Shown here in pieces: positions 35,256-44,761 of a stretch of DNA of 64,000 nt. The first letter of the stretch is position 1. Each line of letters opens with the position of its first letter. Below the pieces are notes generated by a model, which had not been told where the DNA came from, did no database searches, and saw nothing but the letters and a program-made list of their open reading frames with translations. The stretch lies in assembly GCA_947168045.1 (NCBI GenBank), contig CAMVKN010000001.1:124001-188000 (forward strand). The letters are read 5' to 3'. This DNA comes from an uncultured Prevotellaceae bacterium (GTDB lineage: Bacteria; Bacteroidota; Bacteroidia; Bacteroidales; Bacteroidaceae). The position numbers and the translations under genes are program-made.

Positions 35256-38120
35256 ATGAAAAAACTAATTACACTATTGACGCTCCTCACCCTGATTGGG
35301 GGAGGAAAATTGTGGGCTGACACGGAGACCATCTTCTCAGCCAATCCAACAACTGCATTAAATGTCCCTGCTAGTACTCAAGAAACAAAGTTGACAAGTG
35401 CTAATGCCACAATTTCAGGAGGCTTTATGTATTATATCAATGATGACACAAAAGCTTACGATTTTATTTCAAATAAAAACAGCAAAATGGCATTTAGCAT
35501 TGGTGGTTCGAAAGCAGTATTTAAGGTAACGCTTAATAAGGCTCTTGAGGATGGCGATGTCATTTCTGCAATTTTTTGTGTAGGAAGTGTAAAAGGTAGC
35601 GACGGACTATGGTTTGGCACGACTTCAACTCGCGCAACACCCCAAAAGGCAAAAGCAATACTGGAAACTGGAGCATCTGCATCAGAATATAAAAGTTGTT
35701 CATATACCGTTGAAACAGGCGATGATATCTGCGGAAAAACAACATTCTATATTTATAGGGCATCTGGTACAACTACTAATTTTGCCGATTTTACCATCAC
35801 CCGCGAGGTTGCAGCCACTGCTCCCTCCATCACCACTCAGCCTGTTGGTGCCAAGTACGCCCCCAATGCTACGGCTACAGCCCTGAGCGTTGTTGCCACA
35901 GCATCAGCAGGCACACTGAGCTACCAGTGGTACAGCAACACAACGGAGAGCACTGAAGGAGCTACTGCCATCAGCGGAGCAACGAGTGCTGAATATACTC
36001 CCTCTACCGCTACTGAAGGAACGACCTACTACTATTGTGTTGTGACCGATGGTAACGGCTCTGTCACCTCTGACATCGTAGCCATCAAGGTCACCAACTC
36101 TACGGAGGCTGTCGTGGGCTATACTGAGGCCATCAACGGTACAACGCTTGATGCCCGTGTCCTGACTGGTGCTGACAACATCACCATTTCCGAACCATTC
36201 TGTGGATCTAACATTGATTCTCAAGGCTCAAAGACAGTGTATATTGACAATACAACATACACGAACACACAATCATGGAGAAAGACTAAAAAAGACACTT
36301 ATGAGGGACAAAATGTAGGCTACACTCTTACCGTTGCTGCCGGCTATAAGATGAACATTTCGCATGTCAGCGCCCGTATAGCTGTGGCCGATGACACCTA
36401 TAAGTGGTATGTTGAGATTCTAAACGGTGCAGGCACGCAGGTATGGAAGTCGGGAGAGAAGACTACTACAAAAGCATCATCTGGCGTATGTGACGCAGAC
36501 GTAACCGAGAAGGCCGATATTCAGGGTCTTACAGGCAATGTCACGGTAAATCTTTATGTACAGCAAAATGGCAGTCAAAAGTATTTCTCCATCAACTACC
36601 TGCAGCTGACTGTTGAGACTGAGGTTGACAACCGTCCCACCTACGCCATGACCGTCAGCCAGAACATTGCTGAGGCTGGCGAAGTGACGCCTGCTGATGG
36701 TTCAACTGTGACCCAGGGCGAAAGTGTTGCCTTCACTGCTACTCCTAATGTTGACTATAAGTTTGTGAAGTGGACTATTGACGGACAAGACTATAATGAG
36801 AATCCCTACGTGATAGAGAATATCAATGCTGCCCACACCGCAGTAGCTACCTTTGCAAAGCGCTACATCGTGACCTATAACCTCGGCGAAGAGGCAGGCA
36901 CCATCGGCAAAGTGCTGAACAACGTGAACCGTGGCAATGGCTATGACGAGGTATATTCTGCTGACGACGACACTTACACCATCCCTGCCTACGCTGACAA
37001 GTACCTCTATAAGGAGGGATATGTGTTCGACCAATGGCAGGATGGTGACGGCAACACCTATGCTTCTGGCGCAACCATCAATATGACGAAGGACATCACC
37101 CTGACCCCCACCTTCAAGGCCACCACACAGTCATTAAATGCCAGCAGCGCCGAGACCGTGGTGTCATGGACCTTTGCCAAGGCCGACATTCTGTTCACCG
37201 ACTGGCAGAGCAGCTCACAATATGGCTACTACACGAAGAACGCTGAGGTGAACGGCGAGACCATTGCCATCCCGATGACCATCACTGACGGTAAGGTGGG
37301 CAACTGGGGCCGCTCGGATGCTATTGCACAGACCAACCAGAACACCAAGTTCACCATTCCTGCCGTCAGTGGCATGACGATTGAGCTGGCTGATGCCTAT
37401 ACGAACTTCTCAGCCACCACCATCGCTGGTTCCACCGATTACGAAGGCACTGGCACGAAGTCAATCTCCTACACCTACACTGGCACCGATGCCACCATCG
37501 ACATTGTTATTGGTGAGAGCAACCAGTACCTGAAGAGCATCAAGGTGACCTATCCCGCTGCCATCACTACAACCACTCTCAACCTGAATGCCAAAGGCTA
37601 TGCTACTTATAGCAACTCCTACGACGTTGAGGTCTCTGGTGCCAAGGCTTACACCGCCACCCTTGATTTCGACGCTGAAACCATCACTTGCACTGAGATA
37701 GCTGATGCCCAGGTTCCTGCTGGTACCGGTGTGTTGCTCTTCGGCGAGGCAAGTGCAGAAGTAACGCTGACTCCGACCACTGGCGTTGCCGCCCTGACAG
37801 GCAATGACCTGCAGGCCACGACACTGACTGACGGCACGACAGCCACCATGACGAGCGGCTACACCTACTATGCGCTGAGCGGCAATACATTTATGCAGTA
37901 TAATGGAGACGCATTCGTTGCAAACAAAGCATACTTTGAGGTGGAATCTGCCCCGACAGGTTCACGCAGCTTCAAGATTGTCTTTAACCAGACAACGGGC
38001 ATCAATTCCATAGAGGCTACCACCGCTGCCGATGGCATTTACGACCTCCAGGGACGCAGAGTGGCCATGCCGACCAAGGGCCTCTATATCCTGAACGGTA
38101 AAAAGGTCATCTTCAAATAA
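35256..38120 (+). CDS. Large secreted protein with Ig-like and InlB/Listeria-Bacteroides-type repeat regions
   Basis: Signal MKKLITLLTLLTLIGGGKLWA; VAATFAKRYIVTYNLGEEAG...YVFDQWQDGDGNTYASGATINMTKDITLTPTF; C-terminal GIYDLQGRRVAMPTKGLYILNGKKVIFK. Confidence 0.78.
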   Translation: MKKLITLLTLLTLIGGGKLWADTETIFSANPTTALNVPASTQETKLTSANATISGGFMYYINDDTKAYDFISNKNSKMAFSIGGSKAVFKVTLNKALEDGDVISAIFCVGSVKGSDGLWFGTTSTRATPQKAKAILETGASASEYKSCSYTVETGDDICGKTTFYIYRASGTTTNFADFTITREVAATAPSITTQPVGAKYAPNATATALSVVATASAGTLSYQWYSNTTESTEGATAISGATSAEYTPSTATEGTTYYYCVVTDGNGSVTSDIVAIKVTNSTEAVVGYTEAINGTTLDARVLTGADNITISEPFCGSNIDSQGSKTVYIDNTTYTNTQSWRKTKKDTYEGQNVGYTLTVAAGYKMNISHVSARIAVADDTYKWYVEILNGAGTQVWKSGEKTTTKASSGVCDADVTEKADIQGLTGNVTVNLYVQQNGSQKYFSINYLQLTVETEVDNRPTYAMTVSQNIAEAGEVTPADGSTVTQGESVAFTATPNVDYKFVKWTIDGQDYNENPYVIENINAAHTAVATFAKRYIVTYNLGEEAGTIGKVLNNVNRGNGYDEVYSADDDTYTIPAYADKYLYKEGYVFDQWQDGDGNTYASGATINMTKDITLTPTFKATTQSLNASSAETVVSWTFAKADILFTDWQSSSQYGYYTKNAEVNGETIAIPMTITDGKVGNWGRSDAIAQTNQNTKFTIPAVSGMTIELADAYTNFSATTIAGSTDYEGTGTKSISYTYTGTDATIDIVIGESNQYLKSIKVTYPAAITTTTLNLNAKGYATYSNSYDVEVSGAKAYTATLDFDAETITCTEIADAQVPAGTGVLLFGEASAEVTLTPTTGVAALTGNDLQATTLTDGTTATMTSGYTYYALSGNTFMQYNGDAFVANKAYFEVESAPTGSRSFKIVFNQTTGINSIEATTAADGIYDLQGRRVAMPTKGLYILNGKKVIFK

Positions 38121-38160
38121 GAATAATGTAGAAACCAATTAAGAATAGGAGATATACAGT

Positions 38161-38328
38161 ATGAAAAAGACATATTTACAGCCCTCCACAAAGGAGGTAA
38201 GGGTACAAATAGCCAACCTACTAAATGGCTCACCTGATCCGAAATTCGATCCTAGCAGTATTACAAACACTATGGATTCCCGTCGCCGCCACAACGTCTG
38301 GGACGAGGAAGAGGAGGAAGAATACTAA
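38161..38328 (+). CDS. 55-aa small protein with Arg-rich then acidic tail (not in the supplied ORF list)
   Basis: ATG to TAA: MKKTYLQPSTKEVRVQIANLLNGSPDPKFDPSSITNTMDSRRRHNVWDEEEEEEY; between the secreted-protein gene and a strong terminator. Confidence 0.7.
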   Translation: MKKTYLQPSTKEVRVQIANLLNGSPDPKFDPSSITNTMDSRRRHNVWDEEEEEEY

Positions 38329-38350
38329 GCCCTCCATAGTGCTACTACAA

Positions 38351-38386
38351 GGCCGCTGCTCCTGATGGAGCGGCGGCCTGTTTTTT
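38351..38386 (+). terminator. Rho-independent terminator
   Basis: GGCCGCTGCTCC-TGAT-GGAGCGGCGGCC then TGTTTTTT. Confidence 0.88.
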
Positions 38387-38471
38387 GCCCCATGGGCGTC
38401 TTGACCCGGCTTTTGACCGTTTTTTCTTGTTTTTTGGATAGAAAACGGCCGGGTGTTTGGTTTGTTTGCAC

Positions 38472-38479
38472 TACCTTTG
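38472..38479 (+). promoter_or_regulatory. -7 box TACCTTTG upstream of GH125
   Basis: TAnnTTTG match 21 bp before the ATG. Confidence 0.5.
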
Positions 38480-38499
38480 CAGCACACAAGCCATTAAAC

Positions 38500-40014
38500 A
38501 TGAAAAGAACCATTGTTTTGGCAGCGGTGGCAGGCTTGAGCCTGTTCGTTGCCTGTCCTCCAGCCGCCGGCCAGGCCACCCAGGCTGACGGGCACCCCGA
38601 GAAGCAGCTGGCCTTCGGCCAGGAGTATATCCGCATGACAGCCGACACCACCTTCGCCGTGGGACAGTCGAAGCGTCCGCCCGTCGGGCAGCGCCTGTTC
38701 CGCTCGGCGGTCATCGACCGTACGATAAAGAAGGTGAAGCAGCAGCTCAGCGGCAACCCCTACCTGGCGTGGATGTTCGAGAACTGCTTCCCCAACACCT
38801 TAGAGACGACGGTGCACTACAGCAAGACAGCCTCCGGCGACGACGACACCTTTGTCTACACCGGCGACATCGCCGCCATGTGGCTGCGCGACAGCGGTGC
38901 CCAGGTGTGGCCCTACGTCCAGTTTGCCAACGACGACCCACAGCTGGCCCACCTCATCCGTGGCGTCATCATGCGCCAGCTGCGCAGCATCAACGTCGAC
39001 CCCTATGCCAACGCCTTCTATCAGGAGGACAGCCAGGTGGGCCCGTGGGCCAGCGACCAGACGGACATGAAGCCCGGCGTCCATGAGCGTAAGTACGAGA
39101 TTGACTCCAGCTGCTACCCCATCCGTCTGGCCTACGAGTACTGGAAGGTGACGGGCGATGCCACCATCTTCGGTGACGCATGGCTGCTGGCCATCGACAA
39201 CATCCTGTCCGTGTTCCGCGAGCAGCAGCACAAGGAGGGTGCGGGCACCTACCACTTCAAGCGTAACACCGACCGCCAGTTTGACACCGTGGGTTGGGAC
39301 GGCTGGGGTCACCCTGTGCGGCCCGTGGGACTCATCGCCTCCTTCTTCCGTCCCAGCGACGATGCCACCGTGTTCCCCTTCTACGTGCCCTCCAACTTCA
39401 TGGCTGTGACGTCGCTGCGCAAGGCCGCTGAGATTCTCACCGCCGTCAACCACGATGACGCCCGTGCCGCCCAGTGCAAGGCGCTGGCCGACGAGGTGGA
39501 GCAGGCCTTGCAGCGCTATGCCGTGGTGGACCACCCGAAGTATGGTAAGATCTATGCCTTCGAGGTGGACGGCTACGGCAGCCACCTGCTGATGGACGAT
39601 GCCAACGTGCCGTCGCTGCTGGCCTTAGGCTACCTTGGCGATGTGTCGCTGAGCGACCCCATCTACCAGAACACGCGCCGCTTTGTGTGGTCAGACGACA
39701 ACCCCGCCTTCTTCCGTGGCAAGGCCGGCGAGGGCATCGGCGGCCCTCACGTCGGTCCCGACATGCCATGGCCCATGAGCATCATGATGCTGGCCTTCAC
39801 CAGTCAGGACGATGCTGAGATCAAACGCTGCATAGAGATGCTGATGAGCACCGACGGCGGCACGGGCTTCATCCACGAGTCGTTCCACAAGGACGACGCC
39901 CGCCACTACACCCGTCCTTGGTTCGCCTGGCAGAACACGCTCTTCGGCGAACTCATCCTCAAGTTGCTGGCCGACGGCAAGGGTGCGCTGCTGAACAGCT
40001 GTCAGCGCTACTGA
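38500..40014 (+). CDS. GH125 exo-alpha-1,6-mannosidase-like
   Basis: TGDIAAMWLRDSGAQVWPYVQFA; MKPGVHERKYEIDSSCYPIRLAYEYWK; GIGGPHVGPDMPWPMSIMM; start set at MKRTIVLAAVAG. Confidence 0.9.
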   Translation: MKRTIVLAAVAGLSLFVACPPAAGQATQADGHPEKQLAFGQEYIRMTADTTFAVGQSKRPPVGQRLFRSAVIDRTIKKVKQQLSGNPYLAWMFENCFPNTLETTVHYSKTASGDDDTFVYTGDIAAMWLRDSGAQVWPYVQFANDDPQLAHLIRGVIMRQLRSINVDPYANAFYQEDSQVGPWASDQTDMKPGVHERKYEIDSSCYPIRLAYEYWKVTGDATIFGDAWLLAIDNILSVFREQQHKEGAGTYHFKRNTDRQFDTVGWDGWGHPVRPVGLIASFFRPSDDATVFPFYVPSNFMAVTSLRKAAEILTAVNHDDARAAQCKALADEVEQALQRYAVVDHPKYGKIYAFEVDGYGSHLLMDDANVPSLLALGYLGDVSLSDPIYQNTRRFVWSDDNPAFFRGKAGEGIGGPHVGPDMPWPMSIMMLAFTSQDDAEIKRCIEMLMSTDGGTGFIHESFHKDDARHYTRPWFAWQNTLFGELILKLLADGKGALLNSCQRY

Positions 40015-41042
40015 GCAGGGCTGAGCTGTGGCATGCCCTGGTCATCCCACGCGATGGGCCTGACATAGATGTCACGGGCGATGGCCCCGTTCTCGATGCG
40101 CTTCAGCTCGTAGAGCATCAGGGGGTGGCCATCGGTCGCCGGCACCAGACAGATGTCGCTGGTGCTGGTATGGCTGACGGTGTCGGGTGGCAGCAGCGGC
40201 TCGCTGCGCTTGGTCCACACCTCCGGCCTCAGCAGGTCGGCGTCGGCCGGTGCGGTGAGCATGCCCAGTGAGGTGTATTCCGTCCAGATGCCGCTGGCTG
40301 AGTAGAACACGATGACCTGCTTGCCGTCAGGCGACAGACATGTCTCGGGGTTCTCGTTCACATAGATAGGATAGGCCGAGCGCGTGCCGTCGGGGTTAAT
40401 CCACTGCCGCTCCCACTCGTACTCCGGCTTTGAAATCATCACGCGGCTGGAGGCCGTGGTCCAGGGGTTCTCCATGCGTACGATGTAGATGCACTGCGTC
40501 TCCGTCTCATGGCGTCGGTCGGGCCACCCGCTCCACAACAGGTACAGTCCGCCGCCAGGCACCTGCAGCAGCGTGGGGTGTATGCCGTAGTTCCACTCGG
40601 CCCGGGTGTCGATGACACCCTTCATGGCAAACGTGCCCGTCATCGGGTCATCGTCGGCACACTCCATGACGTACATGTGGTGGTTGTCAGTATTGCCGTC
40701 GTCCGCCTCGAAGTAGACATACCACTTCCCGTCCACGCGGTGAATCTCGGGCGACCAGAAGTGTGTCAGGCTGTCGTTGGCGGCCAGCAGCTGGCGTGCA
40801 GCCGTGGCATCGAGTGGCTTGGTGATGTCGTCGGTGGCAAAGAGGTCGATGCTGGTGCCCCCCACGCTCTGGCAGGTGAAGTAGTAGCGCCCCTGGTGAC
40901 AGATGGCCTGCGGGTAGCCGCGCTCCGCCATCAGCATCACCGGCTCGCTGGTCCCTGCGGCCTGCTTGGTGCTGCCGTGGTGGCAGGCAGCGAGTGTAAG
41001 CATCCAGACAAATATGGCGACAAGAAGGATGGTCCGTCTCAT
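40008..41042 (-). CDS. GH43-like lipoprotein glycosidase
   Basis: Lipobox LAAC; five-blade beta-propeller-like FWSPEIHRVDGKWYVYFEADDG and WNYGIHPTLLQVPGGGLYLLWSG. Confidence 0.7.
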   Translation of the reverse strand: MRRTILLVAIFVWMLTLAACHHGSTKQAAGTSEPVMLMAERGYPQAICHQGRYYFTCQSVGGTSIDLFATDDITKPLDATAARQLLAANDSLTHFWSPEIHRVDGKWYVYFEADDGNTDNHHMYVMECADDDPMTGTFAMKGVIDTRAEWNYGIHPTLLQVPGGGLYLLWSGWPDRRHETETQCIYIVRMENPWTTASSRVMISKPEYEWERQWINPDGTRSAYPIYVNENPETCLSPDGKQVIVFYSASGIWTEYTSLGMLTAPADADLLRPEVWTKRSEPLLPPDTVSHTSTSDICLVPATDGHPLMLYELKRIENGAIARDIYVRPIAWDDQGMPQLSPAQ

Positions 41043-41385
41043 GTGTTAGTAGTTTTTTGCGAGGCAAAAATACAAATAATTTTCCATTTGGCAAAAGAAA
41101 ACGCTGACAACCGTCAAAAAACTTGCGCCCGCGGCGGTTTGAACGATTTTTCCCATTGTTTTGAACAGTATTTTTCCCTCCGTCTCGCATATTATTTGTT
41201 ATTTTGCACCTGAATTCAGTAGAGAAATAATTAGGTTTAGTTAGTTAGCTAGTATTTATAGTAGTTAGTAGTAGTTTTTGTTAGTTACATTTCAATAGCG
41301 TAGAAGTTCTTTTAGGGTAATCAGATTGTTCAGGAACAAGACACCAGGAAAAGCGAAGCAACCTTCTAAACAGCATACCAAGACC

Positions 41386-43635
41386 ATGAAGTGCCCCTAC
41401 CTCAACAGGCTCTTTGCCTGTGTGGCCTGCCTCGCCGCCAGTGCGGCCCTGCCCGTCCACGCCCAAAAAACCCTCACCGACTATAGCATCGCTGACGACT
41501 GCACCGTCCAGGGCGTTGGCTTCGATGCCGACGTCACCCCCCTCTTCGACAAGAACGATCTCACGCCGTTCATCCTTCCCCAGCTGACCGGTACTGAGGC
41601 GATAGTGCTGAAGGCCCGCCGGCCCTATGTGCTGAAGGGCTTCACCATCGTTCCGGCCGACGATGCTGACCGCGACCTGAAGCAGCTGCAGCTGCTGGTG
41701 TCCACCGACGGCGAGCAGTGGCAGACGGTGCGCACCTACGGTCTGAGCTACACCGGCCGCTACCGTGAGCGCCAGTTCAACGGCGGTCCCTCCACACCCT
41801 TCACCTACTTCAAGCTGGTGCTGAAGCAGGCCTCGGGAAGCAGTGGGGTGCGCATTGCCGACATCCAGCTGCAGGGCTATCCTGTGGCCGACGACGACAA
41901 CATCGCCACCACCCTCAACGGCACCATCAGCGGCTCAGCCAGGGCACGCGGTGCCGCCAGCCTCATCGATGCTGAGCCGTCGACGATGGCCGAGATTGCC
42001 AACGCCGACCGCCAGCAGATAGACAACTTCAACGGCGAGACACGCTACAACGGGCTGGTGAACGCCTGGTTCCAGTACACGTTCCACGAGCCGACCGTCA
42101 TCAGCGGCTACGCCTTAGGCATGACCACCGCCGCCAACCGCGACCGCCGCCCCAGCTGCTGGGAGCTGCAGGCCAGCAACGACGGCCAGCAGTGGACCAC
42201 CCTCGACATCCAGCACAACGCCGCCAGCATGGCCATCGACCTCTATGAGCAGCGCTATGCCCTGGGCACCGCCGGTGCCCGCGTGGACTATGCCGACATG
42301 GCCGACCGTCTGATGACGTTCTGCGAGGACTACCTGGAGCGCCGACAGGGCAACAGCGGCACCTACTGGATATGCGACTGGTCCGTGGACCCCGCCAAGT
42401 GCAACGAGGACTGGGGCGGCTACTGGTGGGCCGCACATGCCATCGACAACTATGTGGACAGCTATAACCGCACGAAGAGGAGCTCGAAGTTGACCAAGCT
42501 GACGCAGCTGGTCAGCGGCGCGCGCGAGCGCAACAACGGCACGCTCATCAACCACTTCTACGACGACATGGAGTGGATGGCGCTGGCCCTGCTGCGTGCC
42601 TGCGATGCCAACGCCTCGCTCAACATCCAGTACCTGAGCCAGGTGAAGATGCTGTTCAACGACATCGTGGGCGGATGGAGCGACGTCGACGGCGGTGGCA
42701 TCCACTGGAACAAGAACACCACTGGCGACGGGCGCTACAAGACGTCGTGCTCGAATGCCCCGGCGATGATTCTGGCCGCCCGCCTCTATCAGCACACCGG
42801 CGAGGAACGCTACCTGGAGTGGGCCAAGCGCATCTACCAGTATATGTACGACCACAGCCGTTTCCCCGACGGCGTCGTCAAGGACAACGTGACAAACAAC
42901 GACCACGAGGTGACCTTCTCCTACAACCAGGGCACCTGGGTGGGCGGTCTCCTGGAGCTGTATAAGATTACCGGCGAGGAGCACTACCGTCAGACGGCGA
43001 CGGAGCTGATGGACCTGCTGCTCTTCGGCAAGTGGTACTCGCCCAAGGGCATCATGAACGAGCGGCAGAACTACAACCAGGACGACGGTGGACTGTTCAA
43101 GGGCATCTTCGTGCGCTACCTCACGCAGTGGATTCTCTCTGGCAAGCTCGATGCCGACCGCCAGTTCCGCTATGCCAAGTGGCTCGTTGAGCAGGCGCGC
43201 TCAGCCTGTCTGGCCGCCGTTGACAAGACGTGGTTCATCATCAACCCTTACTGGACCAAACAGTACAACCTGTCCAACGACGTGCATGACACCTCGCGCC
43301 AGCAGACGGGCATGATGCTCATGGAGGCCGTCGACGAACTGCGTCGCGCTGGCATCCTCAACGACGACTACTCCATCAACAACCCCGCCTTCGGGCAGCC
43401 CTTCCGCCACTACCGTCTGGTCATCACTGAGACGCAGAACTCAGGCGACATCATGCTGGGCTCATGGAAGCTCTTCGGCGCATCCTCAGGGGGCCACAGC
43501 TCAGCCGTCACCGCCCCGTCAGCAGCGCCGTCGGCCACCGCCAGCCGTGTCTACGACCTGCTGGGCCGGCAGTGGCACGCCGGCCACTCAGCCTTCTGTG
43601 TCCAGAAGGGAAGAAAGGTTAAGCTAACACTTTGA
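41386..43635 (+). CDS. GH76 endo-alpha-1,6-mannanase-like enzyme with F5/8-type C (discoidin) modules
   Basis: Catalytic FYDDMEWMALALLRA; F5/8C-like LINAWFQYTFHEPTVISGYALGMT; C-terminal RVYDLLGRQWHAG. Confidence 0.83.
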   Translation: MKCPYLNRLFACVACLAASAALPVHAQKTLTDYSIADDCTVQGVGFDADVTPLFDKNDLTPFILPQLTGTEAIVLKARRPYVLKGFTIVPADDADRDLKQLQLLVSTDGEQWQTVRTYGLSYTGRYRERQFNGGPSTPFTYFKLVLKQASGSSGVRIADIQLQGYPVADDDNIATTLNGTISGSARARGAASLIDAEPSTMAEIANADRQQIDNFNGETRYNGLVNAWFQYTFHEPTVISGYALGMTTAANRDRRPSCWELQASNDGQQWTTLDIQHNAASMAIDLYEQRYALGTAGARVDYADMADRLMTFCEDYLERRQGNSGTYWICDWSVDPAKCNEDWGGYWWAAHAIDNYVDSYNRTKRSSKLTKLTQLVSGARERNNGTLINHFYDDMEWMALALLRACDANASLNIQYLSQVKMLFNDIVGGWSDVDGGGIHWNKNTTGDGRYKTSCSNAPAMILAARLYQHTGEERYLEWAKRIYQYMYDHSRFPDGVVKDNVTNNDHEVTFSYNQGTWVGGLLELYKITGEEHYRQTATELMDLLLFGKWYSPKGIMNERQNYNQDDGGLFKGIFVRYLTQWILSGKLDADRQFRYAKWLVEQARSACLAAVDKTWFIINPYWTKQYNLSNDVHDTSRQQTGMMLMEAVDELRRAGILNDDYSINNPAFGQPFRHYRLVITETQNSGDIMLGSWKLFGASSGGHSSAVTAPSAAPSATASRVYDLLGRQWHAGHSAFCVQKGRKVKLTL

Positions 43636-43684
43636 TGTAAAATGGGGAGAAAATCATTCCAAAAGGCTGTGATATAAAGAATGT

Positions 43685-43793
43685 TTCGTATCTTTGCAGC
43701 CAACAAACAAACGGGCATGAAAAAACCCGGATTCATCACCAGCATCTAATATCTGGGAGAGGAACTACCGGGACTGCGGTGCAAAGATACGAA
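43685..43793. repeat. 14-bp perfect inverted repeat TTCGTATCTTTGCA...TGCAAAGATACGAA with embedded -7 box, upstream of the Abi-like gene
   Basis: Arms at 43685-43698 and 43780-43793, spacer 81 bp. Confidence 0.8.
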
Positions 43794-43798
43794 GAATT

Positions 43799-44461
43799 AT
43801 GGAACTGACCAAGCAATTTCTGGAAAAAGTTTTCTCGACAAAGCGGATGGAGCGATATTTTGCGCTTTACCCCGATGACGAGGCACGGGCTATATGCCAT
43901 TATGAGTGTAACTTGATGCTGGCAGAGTCGCTCTATGTGAGTCTGTCTGTGCTGGAGGTGACGCTGCGCAATGCGCTTTGCCGTGAACTGGAGACGATGA
44001 CTGGGCGCGAGGACTGGTATGCCATCTTTCCATCCACTCCTGGGCTGCGTAGTCTGAATAGATACATCACAGAGGCGGGGCAGCACATCACAGCACGGCA
44101 TGAGCAAATAACGCCATCGAAGATTGTTGCGGAACTGACACTCGGTTTCTGGGTGTCGCTGCTGAATACGGAGTATGAGCGAACACTGTGGCAGGCGCTG
44201 CGACGGGCTTTCCCCTACATGCCGCGTCGCGAACGTCAGCGCAGGAATGTGTCGGCACCGCTCAACACGTTCCGCCGCTTCCGCAACCGCATCTTTCACA
44301 ACGAGTCTATCTGTTGGAATCTGGCAAGGGTCGAGGAGATTCACGCCGAGATGCTGAAGGTGATTGGCTGGATGAACCGTGACCTGCCCGAATGGGTGGA
44401 GACCCAAGAGCGTTTCACGACTGTATGCGCAGAGATTCGCCGACGGATGAACTGGAAATAA
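43799..44461 (+). CDS. Abi-like (AbiD/F, Abi_2-type) HEPN-domain protein, candidate abortive-infection RNase
   Basis: SLYVSLSVLEVTLRNALCREL; FRRFRNRIFHNESI (R-x4-H HEPN motif); length 220 aa. Confidence 0.75.
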   Translation: MELTKQFLEKVFSTKRMERYFALYPDDEARAICHYECNLMLAESLYVSLSVLEVTLRNALCRELETMTGREDWYAIFPSTPGLRSLNRYITEAGQHITARHEQITPSKIVAELTLGFWVSLLNTEYERTLWQALRRAFPYMPRRERQRRNVSAPLNTFRRFRNRIFHNESICWNLARVEEIHAEMLKVIGWMNRDLPEWVETQERFTTVCAEIRRRMNWK

Positions 44462-44581
44462 AGCGGCACTTTACGAGCATAACTCCATGCCTGGCGAAAT
44501 TATCTCCATGCCTGGCGAGCATAACTCAATGCCTGGCTGAATTATCTCCATGCTTGGCTGTCATAAGTCGCGACTTTTCTC
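44456..44581. repeat. 21-bp-period array, 6 units, starting at the stop codon of the Abi-like gene
   Basis: AAATAAAGCGGCACTTTACGA/GCATAACTCCATGCCTGGCGA/AATTATCTCCATGCCTGGCGA/GCATAACTCAATGCCTGGCTG/AATTATCTCCATGCTTGGCTG/TCATAAGTCGCGACTTTTCTC. Confidence 0.95.
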
Positions 44582-44705
44582 GCGTGCGCGCGTGCATAAG
44601 CGAAACCATATCCAGGTGCTTGCGCCTATGCACTTTTCGCTTCTATACGCGCGCGTTGGCTTCACCGCCGAGAAGATTCTGCAAGGGTTATGCTTTTATA
44701 TACTG

Positions 44706-44742
44706 ACCCCACCCCCAGCCCCTCCCCTACATGGGAGGGGAG
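44706..44742. repeat. Family B palindrome, intergenic
   Basis: ACCCCCAGCCCCTCCCCTACATGGGAGGGGAG. Confidence 0.8.
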
Positions 44743-44761
44743 TCCGTGCGGCGGATAAAGC

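Noticed and set aside
43685-43793. Firm call of an invertible promoter
   Set aside because: No site-specific recombinase nearby, spacer is only 81 bp and both arms already contain the -7 box; retained only as a hypothesis.
44456-44581. CRISPR-like reading of the 21-bp array
   Set aside because: Units are contiguous with no spacers; period is 21 bp throughout; no cas genes.
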